33,299 nucleotides of DNA from Burkholderiales bacterium (GTDB lineage Bacteria > Pseudomonadota > Gammaproteobacteria > Burkholderiales > Burkholderiaceae_C): positions 1-33,299 of the forward strand of contig JAPLPO010000025.1 of assembly GCA_026400155.1 (NCBI GenBank). The letters are read 5' to 3'. This document shows, in pieces, positions 15,329 to 23,971 of the stretch (the stretch's first letter is position 1; each line of letters begins with the position of its first letter). A program made the translations under genes and the position numbers. A model generated the notes under the pieces. That model saw only the letters and a program-made list of their open reading frames with translations, ran no database searches and was not told the DNA's origin.

Positions 15329-18000
15329 TGTTTAGATCCTTTGACCACAAACACCACAGCACTGCGCGCTGGAATGTCAAACGTGCCCGTTGTCTTTTCA
15401 TACTTGGCGCTGTCGCGTGGTCTGGCATCTGCGGCTTGCGCAGACGCTTGAACGGGGTGAAGTTCAAACGCTTTTTGTGCCAGCTTTGGAATGATTAATT
15501 GTTGCGCTTTCTCGGAAGCATTGACGAAGTAAATCAATTCGGCAAAGTCATTCAGGTCGCGGCCTTGCAAATGGCCTGCAATCAAACGCGGGTCGGCTTG
15601 CGAGTCGGTGTTGAAGAAGCTCAGGCGCGCCTGCACATCTTTTTCTGTTTCTAATCTGAACAATTTGGAGCTCTTGCGAATCTTCAGCAAATCCAAATGC
15701 GCATTGCGTGTCCACACAATGTCGCCAGGCGTAGGTTTGAGATTGGTGTCTTTTAGCAATGCGCGGCTGATGGCGTTGGCTTCTGGGCTGTCTTGCAAGT
15801 CAGGCACAGACTCCCCAAAATAGTTGCTCTGGTAAGACCAGTCCAATAGATTGAACAAATCACCCGAGTCGTAGCTGTTGCCGTCCAAAGACTTGGAACG
15901 CAAAATTTCTTGGCCTGCATGGAAGTAGGCCACACCTTGGCTGAAAGCCACCAAGGCGCCCGCCAGCATTTGGACGCGTGCGCGTTCTGCACTTGGAGTT
16001 TCACGCGGCAACTTGTAGACCAAGCTGTCAAACAAGGTGAGGTTGTCGTGGTTCTCTGCATAGTTCACCACCTCGCTGGGTTGGCTCACATAGCCAGTGG
16101 GTTGGTCGCCATAGGGAATGTCTTGTAGCGCTTTGACCGTGCCATCTGCCGTGGCCATGCGGTAGTTTCTAAGAGACCCTGCCAGGCCCGCACGAATTTG
16201 ATCGGACACCCGCGCAGAGCTTTCACGGCCACTCACAAAGCCGGGTACCTTCACTAAGTTTTCAACTGCATCGCCAGCACCACCACCGCGAATGGCATCG
16301 CGCAGCCGGTCGTTGAAGGTGCCAATGCCCGTGCCGTTCAAAGACAGTTGCGAGGCTTGCACAAAGCGCGCGCTATTGGCCACTTCGCCAAAGTTCCAAC
16401 CTTCACCCACAAAATCAATGCGCCTCTTCAGCGTTTTCTGCAAACGGTTTTGCATGTCCAACATCACTTGTTTGGGCTGATGGCCCATCAAGTCAAATCG
16501 AAATGAATCTAACTTGTAGTGTTGGGTCCAAAGCAAGACCGAGTCCGACATCAGTTTGGCCATCATGAGGTTTTCTGTGGCCGTGTTGTCGCAACACGTC
16601 GAGCGCTCAACCTCACCTTTTGCATTCAAGCGTTGATAGTAGCCGGGCACGATGCGATCTAGTACCGATTGCAAATGCTGACCCGATGCCGAGGTGTGGT
16701 TGTAAACCATGTCCATGCCCACGCGCCATCCAGCTTCGTGCAATGATTTCACCATGCGGCGAAACTCCACAATGCGTTTGGCACCGTCATCTGCATCGCT
16801 TGCATAGCTGCCCTCAGGCGCATTGAAATGCAGTGGGTCATAGCCCCAGTTAAAGCAGTCGTTGGCGCGGGTGGTTTTGTCCGAGCGCGCATCGCTTTGG
16901 CAGTTTTTCTCGGGCACAGTGGCCAAGTCAAAAACGGGCAGCAGGTGCAAATCGGTCATGCCCGCATGGGCCAGCGCCTTCAAATGCTTCATGCCTTGCG
17001 AGGCGGTTTGTGTGAAGGCCAAATACTTGCCTCGTTGCTCTGCAGGCACTGTCTCATCGTTGATCGAAAAGTCGCGCACATGCAATTCATAAATGACCAT
17101 GTCGGCCGGATGATTCACGCTGTGGGGTGTGAGATGCGTGTCCCAATTGGCAGGTTTTAAATGGGCGGCATTTAAATCAGCCACATAACTGCGAAGAGAG
17201 TTGGCACTTAAACTCACAGCATAGGGGTCGTTCACAAGGTTGGTCACCATGCCGACGCCGGGTACAAAAACGTCAACGGCATAGCGGTAATAACTGCCTT
17301 GCTTGGCTTGGCGCGATGGGACTCGCCAAACCCCTGTGCTGTTGTCGCGTTTCAATGCGGCATGTGCCAAGGCAGGCGAATTTGCGTCTGCATAAATGCA
17401 AACGCTGACTGCTTGCGCTGTAGGTGCCCACAAGCGAAATTCTGTGACCTGTGTGTTGGCTGATGTCGATAGCCTTGAAAATGTCACGCCCAATAGGCGT
17501 TCATTGGCTGCTTTGCCAAACAAGTCATCCAAAGCCTTGGCCAATTGCACGCGGGTGGCCATGACAACGTGACCATTGGCATTTTCTTGCACCAACACCA
17601 ATTGCGTGGTGTGAAGTTTTCTTAGCGCAGCATCGCTCAAGGCGGGCATGTCTAAGGTCTGAGGGGCGCCGACTCTTAAACCAAATACCTGATCGGCACC
17701 CTTGGCAGCTTGACCCACTTCCACTTTCAACTTGCCAGCTGCAGAACTGAGCAGCCGCCAAACTTGACCAGGCTCCTTGGTTGCACCCGGCATCAAGATC
17801 TGGGAACGGTTTTGCCAAATGGCCAATGCAGGCAATGTCAAACTGTTGGCATGAGTCACCAGTGTGCCCAAGGGTGCGTTGCACAAGCTGTTGCCAACGT
17901 CAGTCAAAAGTGTTTTTCCCGCAGCTGCACCCATGCTCAACATGTTGATGACAAGGCAGGGCAGTGCAGCCCAGCGCGAAATGCGAGAGAGTAGAAGCAT
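15325..18000 (-). CDS. pulA: Exported type I pullulanase (GH13 debranching enzyme)
   Basis: Cleaves alpha-1,6 branches of pullulan or limit dextrins outside the cytoplasm. The precursor of 891 residues starts at the first ATG (18000) with a signal segment (LLLSRISRWAALPCLVINML). An N-terminal region of about 150 residues has no clear family. A CBM48 module follows (about 185-262, containing FRLWAPTAQAV). The catalytic barrel carries the pullulanase signature FNWGYDPLHFNAPEGSY (about 381-398) and YNHTSASG. Its nucleophile is D503 in SFRFDLMGH, its acid/base E533 in VGEGWNFG and its stabiliser D652 in AENHDN. It is first gene of the minus-strand operon and shares a divergent promoter region with the amylases at 18159. 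An in-frame TTG at 18015 is a less likely start. No strong Shine-Dalgarno is visible. Confidence 0.93.
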   Translation of the reverse strand: MLLLSRISRWAALPCLVINMLSMGAAAGKTLLTDVGNSLCNAPLGTLVTHANSLTLPALAIWQNRSQILMPGATKEPGQVWRLLSSAAGKLKVEVGQAAKGADQVFGLRVGAPQTLDMPALSDAALRKLHTTQLVLVQENANGHVVMATRVQLAKALDDLFGKAANERLLGVTFSRLSTSANTQVTEFRLWAPTAQAVSVCIYADANSPALAHAALKRDNSTGVWRVPSRQAKQGSYYRYAVDVFVPGVGMVTNLVNDPYAVSLSANSLRSYVADLNAAHLKPANWDTHLTPHSVNHPADMVIYELHVRDFSINDETVPAEQRGKYLAFTQTASQGMKHLKALAHAGMTDLHLLPVFDLATVPEKNCQSDARSDKTTRANDCFNWGYDPLHFNAPEGSYASDADDGAKRIVEFRRMVKSLHEAGWRVGMDMVYNHTSASGQHLQSVLDRIVPGYYQRLNAKGEVERSTCCDNTATENLMMAKLMSDSVLLWTQHYKLDSFRFDLMGHQPKQVMLDMQNRLQKTLKRRIDFVGEGWNFGEVANSARFVQASQLSLNGTGIGTFNDRLRDAIRGGGAGDAVENLVKVPGFVSGRESSARVSDQIRAGLAGSLRNYRMATADGTVKALQDIPYGDQPTGYVSQPSEVVNYAENHDNLTLFDSLVYKLPRETPSAERARVQMLAGALVAFSQGVAYFHAGQEILRSKSLDGNSYDSGDLFNLLDWSYQSNYFGESVPDLQDSPEANAISRALLKDTNLKPTPGDIVWTRNAHLDLLKIRKSSKLFRLETEKDVQARLSFFNTDSQADPRLIAGHLQGRDLNDFAELIYFVNASEKAQQLIIPKLAQKAFELHPVQASAQAADARPRDSAKYEKTTGTFDIPARSAVVFVVKGSKQ

Positions 18001-18158
18001 CAGAAACTCATGCAATGAATAGAATCAGAATTATCGTAATAAAACTACAAAAAATCATCATGCAATCGATTGAATTAGGGTAAGTACCGAATATTGCAAA
18101 TTTCATTGGCCTCAAAATCTGTAGCTTTTCTACATTTCGGCCTCATTTGGGTGTGCGC
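18001..18158. promoter_or_regulatory. Divergent promoter region with LacI-type operator candidate
   Basis: This A/T-rich gap separates the pullulanase-ABC operon (minus) from the exported GH13 cluster (plus). At 18061-18074, TGCAATCGATTGAA contains a perfect 10-bp palindrome, CAATCGATTG, centred on CG. It matches the LacI/GalR-family pattern TG-AA-CG-TT-CA at all fixed positions but one. On the minus strand TTGCAT (18061-18066) followed 18 bp later by TATTAC could be a promoter, placing the operator at its -35. On the plus strand TTGAAT (18070-18075) with weak -10 candidates lies at the other edge. A second copy of CATGCAAT occurs at 18009-18016. The LacI protein at 29915-30925 is the candidate binder (inference). 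Confidence 0.5.
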
Positions 18159-19838
18159 ATGAGTGATCAAGTTCAGTTGAATATCAAAAAATGCTTTTTT
18201 GGCCTTGCCAAGAACACAAGTGCTCAGGGCTTGAGAGCCCTGCTGCTCTGTGTCAGCGTTTGCCTTGGCGCATGTGGGGGCTCTTCCGTGATCACGCTTG
18301 AAGTGGGTAACGGCAGTGAAACGCAGGTTTTAGATATGGGGTCTGTGCCGCAAGGCGCAACTGCGAGTGCCTTGGCGCCCGATTGGTGGCGAGGCGCCTT
18401 TATGCAAATTTATGTTCGCGCCTATCAAGACAGTGACGGCGATGGCATAGGCGATCTCAAGGGTTTGATTCAACGCTTGGATTATTTACAGGGTCTCGGG
18501 GTTAAAGGATTGTGGCTGTTGCCCATCTCAGAAAGTTCAGACCGTGATCATGGCTACGCGGTCAAAAATTACCGCGCCATCGAAGCCGATTATGGAGCCC
18601 TGGCAGACTTTGATTTGTTGCTGTCTGAAGCGCACAAGCGAGGTATGGGTGTAATTATTGATTTTGTGATCAACCACAGCAGCAACCAGCACCCGCTGTT
18701 TCTAAACTCATCATCTTCTAGCAAGAACACGCAAAGAAATTATTTTGTCTGGCAAAACCCCAAGCCAGTAGGTTGGCAGGTTTATGGGCAAGACCCTTGG
18801 TACGCGAGCAATTGGGCGAACGGGTTTTATTTCGCAGGCTTCTCACCGACCATGCCCGATTTCAACTTGCGTTCAAGTGAGGTTGAAACTTTCCACCACG
18901 ACAATTTGCGATTTTGGCTGAACAAAGGTGTTGACGGTTTCCGCTTTGATGCCGTTGGCAACCTCATTGAAAATGGCCCCAGTGCTTGGGAAGTTCAAGC
19001 AGAAAATCATGTGGTGATGAGCAAGGTTCGCCAAACCATCCAGCAGTACAGCCAACGTTTCATGGTGTGCGAGGCGCCTGCCAATTCAAATGCATTTGCA
19101 CAAGCAGACTCGTGTGGCAGTGCGTTTGCGTTTGACTTGTCTGGCTCGGTGGTCGGGGCGGCCAAGGGCGATGCCGCAGCGATTCAAAAATTGGCCGACT
19201 ATTACAAAACAAGGTCGGCCAATCTGGCCCCCTTTGTCTCTAACCACGACCGTTTTGCGGGCGACCGTTTGTGGAACCAGGTGCAAGGCAATCTGGCGCA
19301 ATACAAGCTGGCTGCAGCCAGCTATTTGTTGCTACCTGGCACGCCCTTTATTTATTACGGCGAAGAAATTGGCATGGCCTCGGCCAGCACCTTGTCTGGC
19401 GATGCCGCCCTTCGAACGCCAATGAGTTGGACCACCGATGCCAAAGGGTTTAGCACCGCAACCCCCTTTAGAAGCTTGTCGGCCAATGTGAGTTTACAGA
19501 ACGTGGCGCAGCAACTGAGCGACAGCAGCTCGCTCTATCAACACTACAAACAACTGTTGGCTTTGAGAAACACACACACAGCGCTGCGAAGCGGTACCTA
19601 TGAAGCCGCATGGGCGCTGCAAAAGACCATGGGTTTTCAGCGCGTGGCCGGTGCCGAAAAAATCATGGTGCTGTTGAACTACGACACGCAGGCCAGCATG
19701 CTCAATGTGAGTAACTTAACGCCTGGTGATGCTTGGGCGCCTTTGATGGGCGCATCGGCTACAGCCACTGTTTCAAGCGCAGGTGTGCTCCAGCTGAGTT
19801 TGCCCGCACAGTCATTGGCTGTTTTTAAGAAAAACTAA
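18159..19838 (+). CDS. Exported GH13 alpha-amylase-family lipoprotein
   Basis: Alpha-glucan hydrolase, predicted lipid-anchored and facing the periplasm or cell surface. The protein of 559 residues has a long N-terminal region, a hydrophobic stretch, and the lipobox LGAC with Cys39 followed by GGSS. The GH13 barrel starts near DWWRGAFMQIYVRAYQDS. It has calcium-type DGDGIGD, region I DFVINHSS, nucleophile D264 in GFRFDAVGN, acid/base E305 in MVCEAPA, and D364 in SNHD. A short C domain ends the protein. The first ATG (18159) is used; a TTG four codons upstream is possible. It lies 21 nt before a paralogous gene, and the three exported GH13 genes form one apparent operon. Specificity (alpha-amylase or alpha-glucosidase) is not decidable from sequence. 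Confidence 0.9.
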   Translation: MSDQVQLNIKKCFFGLAKNTSAQGLRALLLCVSVCLGACGGSSVITLEVGNGSETQVLDMGSVPQGATASALAPDWWRGAFMQIYVRAYQDSDGDGIGDLKGLIQRLDYLQGLGVKGLWLLPISESSDRDHGYAVKNYRAIEADYGALADFDLLLSEAHKRGMGVIIDFVINHSSNQHPLFLNSSSSSKNTQRNYFVWQNPKPVGWQVYGQDPWYASNWANGFYFAGFSPTMPDFNLRSSEVETFHHDNLRFWLNKGVDGFRFDAVGNLIENGPSAWEVQAENHVVMSKVRQTIQQYSQRFMVCEAPANSNAFAQADSCGSAFAFDLSGSVVGAAKGDAAAIQKLADYYKTRSANLAPFVSNHDRFAGDRLWNQVQGNLAQYKLAAASYLLLPGTPFIYYGEEIGMASASTLSGDAALRTPMSWTTDAKGFSTATPFRSLSANVSLQNVAQQLSDSSSLYQHYKQLLALRNTHTALRSGTYEAAWALQKTMGFQRVAGAEKIMVLLNYDTQASMLNVSNLTPGDAWAPLMGASATATVSSAGVLQLSLPAQSLAVFKKN

Positions 19839-19859
19839 AGCACCACTTTCAAAATCAAC

Positions 19860-21434
19860 ATGGCATCTTTCTTCAAACATAGGCGTGCCATGACCTGGCC
19901 TCAAATCACTGGCATCGCCCTGTTGCTGGCAGCGCTCATTGCCAGCACACAGTTGGCACGCAAGCCGCCAAGTTTGCCGGAGGACTGGCACCACGGTGCT
20001 TTCATGGAAATCTTTGTTCGCAGTTACAAAGACAGCAACGGCGATGGCATTGGGGACTTGAAGGGCTTGACGCAGTCGCTCGATCACTTGAAAGACTTGG
20101 GCATCAAAGGCATTTGGCTCATGCCCATAACCACCAGTGCCGACAAGGACCATGGTTACGCCACCACCAACTTTCGCGACATCGACCCAGACTATGGCAA
20201 CTTGGCCGACTTTGATGAACTGATCAAACAGGCCCACGCCAGAGGGATCGGTGTGATCATGGACTATGTTTTGAATCACAGCGCCAAAGAGCACCCCTAC
20301 TTTGAAGACAGTTTGAAAAATCCGCAAAGCCCTTACCGCGCTTGGTTTGAGTGGCGACAAGAGAAACCGCAGGGCTGGGACATCTGGGGCAAAGACCCTT
20401 GGGTGGTCGCCAGCAAGGGCAGTTATCTGGCCACTTTTGGCCCGCACATGCCCGATTTCAACATGCGCAACCCCGATGTGGTGAAGTACCACGAAGAGAG
20501 CTTGAAATTTTGGTTAGACCGCGGCATTGATGGTTTTCGTTTGGACGCAGTGCCGCACCTCATTGAGAACAACGCCAAGGACTGGAACGACCAACCGGAA
20601 AGCCGAAAACTCACGGGCCACTTCACACGCCTGATCAAGTCTTACCCCAATCGCTATGTGGTGTGTGAAGCCACAGCCGAGCCCAAGGTGTATGCACGCG
20701 AAGAGATTTGTGGTGGCGCGTTTGCATTTGGTTTGGAAAATCAAATTGCCAAAGCAGCGCAAGGCGAGACAGAGGCCATTCAAAAAGTTGCGCAGTACTA
20801 CATGCAAGCGCCCCACAGCTTGGCCAGTTTTGCGTCCAACCACGACCAGTTTGCAGGCAAGCGCTTATGGGATCAGGTGAATGGCAACGAGCTGCACTAC
20901 AAATTGGCAGCTGCCACTTACTTGCTGTTGCCGGGTACCCCGTTCATTTATTACGGTGAAGAAATTGGCATGGCGGGCGCCCAAGGTTTAAGCGATGACC
21001 CGTTCATCAGGGGCCCCTACAGCTGGCAAGCCAACGAAGAAACGGCAGGCTTCACCACAGGCAAGCCTTACCGAGCTATTTCGGGCAACAACAGCACCCA
21101 CCATGCGCAAGTGCAAAAGGCAACGCCAAACAGCCTTTGGTCTTTCTACAAAGAGCTGCTGGCCCTGCGCAATTCACGCCAGTCGCTTGCCAAGGGAAGC
21201 TACGAGTTTGCCAAAGCGCAAGGGCAAACTTTGAGTTACCAACGGAAGGCTGGCTCAGAACACAGTGTGGTTGTGATCAATTATGGTTTGCAGCCAATGC
21301 AAATCGAACTTGACGGAATCACAAGCCCATCGAAGTTGAGTGCGGTTTATGCCTCAACGGGTATTGCCAGTCTCAAAGGGAATGCGTTCAATGTTCCTGC
21401 TCAATCCGTCCATGTGTTTGCAGTGAACAAGTGA
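19860..21434 (+). CDS. Membrane-anchored or exported GH13 alpha-amylase-family enzyme (paralogue of the preceding gene)
   Basis: A 524-residue GH13 enzyme clearly related to its upstream neighbour. Both share GAFM-I-VR-Y-DS-GDGIGDLKGL, DHGYA, DPDYG-type spacing and similar catalytic surroundings. The N-terminus (QITGIALLLAALIAS) is a signal anchor or signal peptide without a lipobox, so its location may differ from that of the lipoprotein copy. Catalytic residues are D229 in GFRLDAVPH, E270 in VVCEATAEP and D329 in SNHDQF. An ATG at 19890 (MTWPQ) is an alternative start. The stop overlaps the next gene by one base (TGATG), showing coupling. The tandem pair probably arose by duplication and diverged; the functional difference is unknown. 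Confidence 0.9.
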   Translation: MASFFKHRRAMTWPQITGIALLLAALIASTQLARKPPSLPEDWHHGAFMEIFVRSYKDSNGDGIGDLKGLTQSLDHLKDLGIKGIWLMPITTSADKDHGYATTNFRDIDPDYGNLADFDELIKQAHARGIGVIMDYVLNHSAKEHPYFEDSLKNPQSPYRAWFEWRQEKPQGWDIWGKDPWVVASKGSYLATFGPHMPDFNMRNPDVVKYHEESLKFWLDRGIDGFRLDAVPHLIENNAKDWNDQPESRKLTGHFTRLIKSYPNRYVVCEATAEPKVYAREEICGGAFAFGLENQIAKAAQGETEAIQKVAQYYMQAPHSLASFASNHDQFAGKRLWDQVNGNELHYKLAAATYLLLPGTPFIYYGEEIGMAGAQGLSDDPFIRGPYSWQANEETAGFTTGKPYRAISGNNSTHHAQVQKATPNSLWSFYKELLALRNSRQSLAKGSYEFAKAQGQTLSYQRKAGSEHSVVVINYGLQPMQIELDGITSPSKLSAVYASTGIASLKGNAFNVPAQSVHVFAVNK

Positions 21435-23944
21435 TGAAAAGTTTGAATTTAAAAACATCGGCGGTTGGCGCCTTCTTGGCTTTGTGTGCCTCGGTGTTTG
21501 CACAGAGCTCCACGCAGAGCACCCCCCAAAGCACTCCCCAAAGCACATCCCCCATCAGCAACCTGGCGCAGGGCACCAATGTCACCTGCCAAGCAGCGCC
21601 CTCCCAAGTGCCACCTCTTTTTTTGCGCGGCGGCATGAATGGTTGGACGGCGCAAGATGATTTTGAATTTGTGTGGGATTGCAATGCGTTTTATTTGAAC
21701 GTCAACTTGCAAGGCGAGCATGAATTTAAATTGGCCGATGCCAAATGGCAGGCCGGCAGCAGCTGGGCGATGCCAGATCGGCAATGGCCCAATGCAGCCA
21801 ACACCATGGCACTGCTCCCCGATAAACCGGGCGGGCCTGCTGCAAAACTCACTTTTTCTGGCGCGCACACCTTGCGTCTCAGTCTCAAAGCCAGTCATGC
21901 CCTGCTTGAATTGCTGCCCCAAACCTTTGTAGACCCACGCCAAGTGGCCGTCACAAATCCAATTGCGCAAAGTTTGCATCACGACTCGCGTGATTTACGC
22001 TATCGCAAACCCTTTGGCGCAGTGCCGCAGCATCAAGCCGTGCAATGGTCATTGAAAGCCTTACCCGGTGTTGAGCGTGCCACCTTGGTGCTCGATGTTC
22101 GAAACCTAGAGGGCAATCAAGAAATCTTGACTTACCGCAATCTGAAGCGCATCGACATGCAACGCACTCAGTTGCAAGGCCACGAGCTTTTCAAAGCCAG
22201 CCACCGTTTCAAAGACAAGGCCATTTATGGCTATTGGTTTGAGGTCTTGATCGGTGGTGTGAAATATGTGTACCACAACAACCCTGAGCCTATTTATTGG
22301 ACCCAAGAAAAAGGCAGCGGGGGCGTAGGCCAAGTCAGTGCACCCATGGAACATGAGCGGCGCCTCAGACGCTTTCGAGTGACTGTTTATGACCCTGCAT
22401 TCAAAGTGCCCACTTGGACACAAGATGCGGTGTATTACTTTATTTTTCCAGAGCGCTATCGCAATGGCAATGTGGCCAACGACCCCCAGGTGGGCCAGCG
22501 CAAGTACCAAAGCCACAACATTGAAGTGCATTCGCGTTGGTTAGACAAACCCTACAAACCTGGCACTGGCGATGGCTCGGACGCGCACTACAACAATGAT
22601 TTTTTTGGAGGCGACTTAGAAGGCATCATTCAAAAATTGGATGAGATTCGCGATTTAGGCGCCAATGCCATTTACATGACGCCCGTGTTCAAAGCGGCCA
22701 GCAACCACAAATACGACACCGCTGATTTCCATGAAATAGACCCCGCCTTTGGCAGCAATGCAGACTTCACGCGACTCACCCAAGAGGCTGCCAAGCGAGG
22801 CATCCGAGTCATTCCCGATGCCTCTCTGAACCACGTGGGCGCCGATTCAAGGTACTTCGATCGCTTTGGTAATTTCCAGTTGCAAGACAAAGGTGCTTTC
22901 GCCAACAACCGCATTCAAGCAGATTCACCCTATGCCAGTTGGTTCACATTGGATGCCACGCAAACAGACCCCGACAAGCAATTCAAAGGTTGGGTGGGCG
23001 TGAGTGATTTGCCAGAACTGAATAAAAATTCGCCTGGATGGCGACGCTTTGCATATGGCGACAAAGACTCGGTCACGCGCAAGTGGTTGCAAATGGGAGC
23101 ATCGGGTTGGCGCATGGATGTAGCACCTTGGGTGCCTGATGATTTTTGGCGCGAATAGCGCAAAGCCGTGAAACAAACCCAACCCGATGCCGTGACCATT
23201 GCCGAGACATGGTTTGATGCGTCCAAATACTTTTTAGGTGACACCTTCGACGCTACCATGAACTACGTCATGCGCAATGCCATTTTGGATTTTGCCAATG
23301 GCAGCGACGCCAGAAAACTGATAGCCAACTTAGAGCACCTGCGTGAGGCCTATCCTCCTCAAGCCTTTCATGCACTCATGAACTTGTTGTCAAGCCATGA
23401 TCAAGCCCGCGCTTTGCATGTTTTAGGCGGCCCCCTTGATGCAGCACCCGAGGCCATGCAAAAAGCCAAACAGCGCTTGCTGTTGGCCACACTGGTTCAG
23501 ATGTCCTTGCCGGGTTCGCCCACCATCTACTACGGCGACGAGGTGGGTATGACGGGCGGTGATGACCCCTACAACCGCATGACCTATCCGTGGGCAGATT
23601 TAGGTGGCCAGCCCGATAGGGCTTTGCGAAGTGAATTCAAAGCCTTGCTCCAATTGAGAAAAGACAAGGCGGTCTTACGAAGAGGGGTGCTCAGTGCCCC
23701 CTTGGCCAGCACGCCTAGCAGCGCTGTGCTGGCGCGGCATTGGGGCAAAGACACGGTGCTCATTGCTTTTAACAACAGTGCGCAAACACAAACCTTGACT
23801 TTCAAGATGCCCAGTGCTTTGAAAGGTCAACAAGGCAAGCTGTGGTGGGGCACTGGCGAGGTGCAAACCAGAGGCCAAGAAATGACAGTGAGCATTGAGC
23901 CCTTGAGTGGTTGGATTTGGGGAACAAGTCCTCAAACCAGATAG
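21434..23944 (+). pseudogene. Exported multidomain GH13 neopullulanase/cyclomaltodextrinase-like enzyme interrupted by an in-frame TAG
   Basis: One reading frame of 836 codons, broken only by an amber codon at 23156-23158 (codon 575). A signal peptide (1-23) is followed by four QST(P/S)-type repeats and a small beta-rich module with FLRGGMNGW (about 55-135). A second N-terminal sandwich resembling those of neopullulanase-like enzymes (about 190-300) precedes a GH13 barrel with region I DASLNHVG. Nucleophile D562 (GWRMDVAPW) lies before the stop. Acid/base E591 (IAETWFDASKYF) and D656 (LSSHDQ) lie after it, so the truncated product could not be an active GH13. The text around the stop reads DFWRE-TAG-RKAVK; relatives usually carry an aromatic residue there, so TGG to TAG is a simple explanation. 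The final stop at 23942-23944 is also TAG. It overlaps the upstream GH13 stop by one base. Confidence 0.85.
21503..21550 (+). repeat. 12-bp in-frame tandem repeat in the GH13 N-terminus
   Basis: Four consecutive 12-nt units, consensus CAAAGCACTCCC, start directly after the signal peptide. They encode QSST, QSTP, QSTP and QSTS, a short Ser/Thr/Pro linker. The units differ by a few bases each and could vary in copy number by slippage without shifting the frame. Confidence 0.8.
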
Positions 23945-23971
23945 GCATTGCAAGTAGAGCGTGCTAAGAAA

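Noticed and set aside
8245-23158. Genome-wide reassignment of TAG to an amino acid
   Set aside because: TAG is used as a natural final stop by the LacI gene (30923-30925) and by the third exported GH13 gene (23942-23944); reading through the latter would run into the antisense of the halogenase gene. Local suppression is still possible.
23945-23971. Terminator between the convergent GH13 and halogenase genes
   Set aside because: The 27-nt gap shows no inverted repeat or T run.
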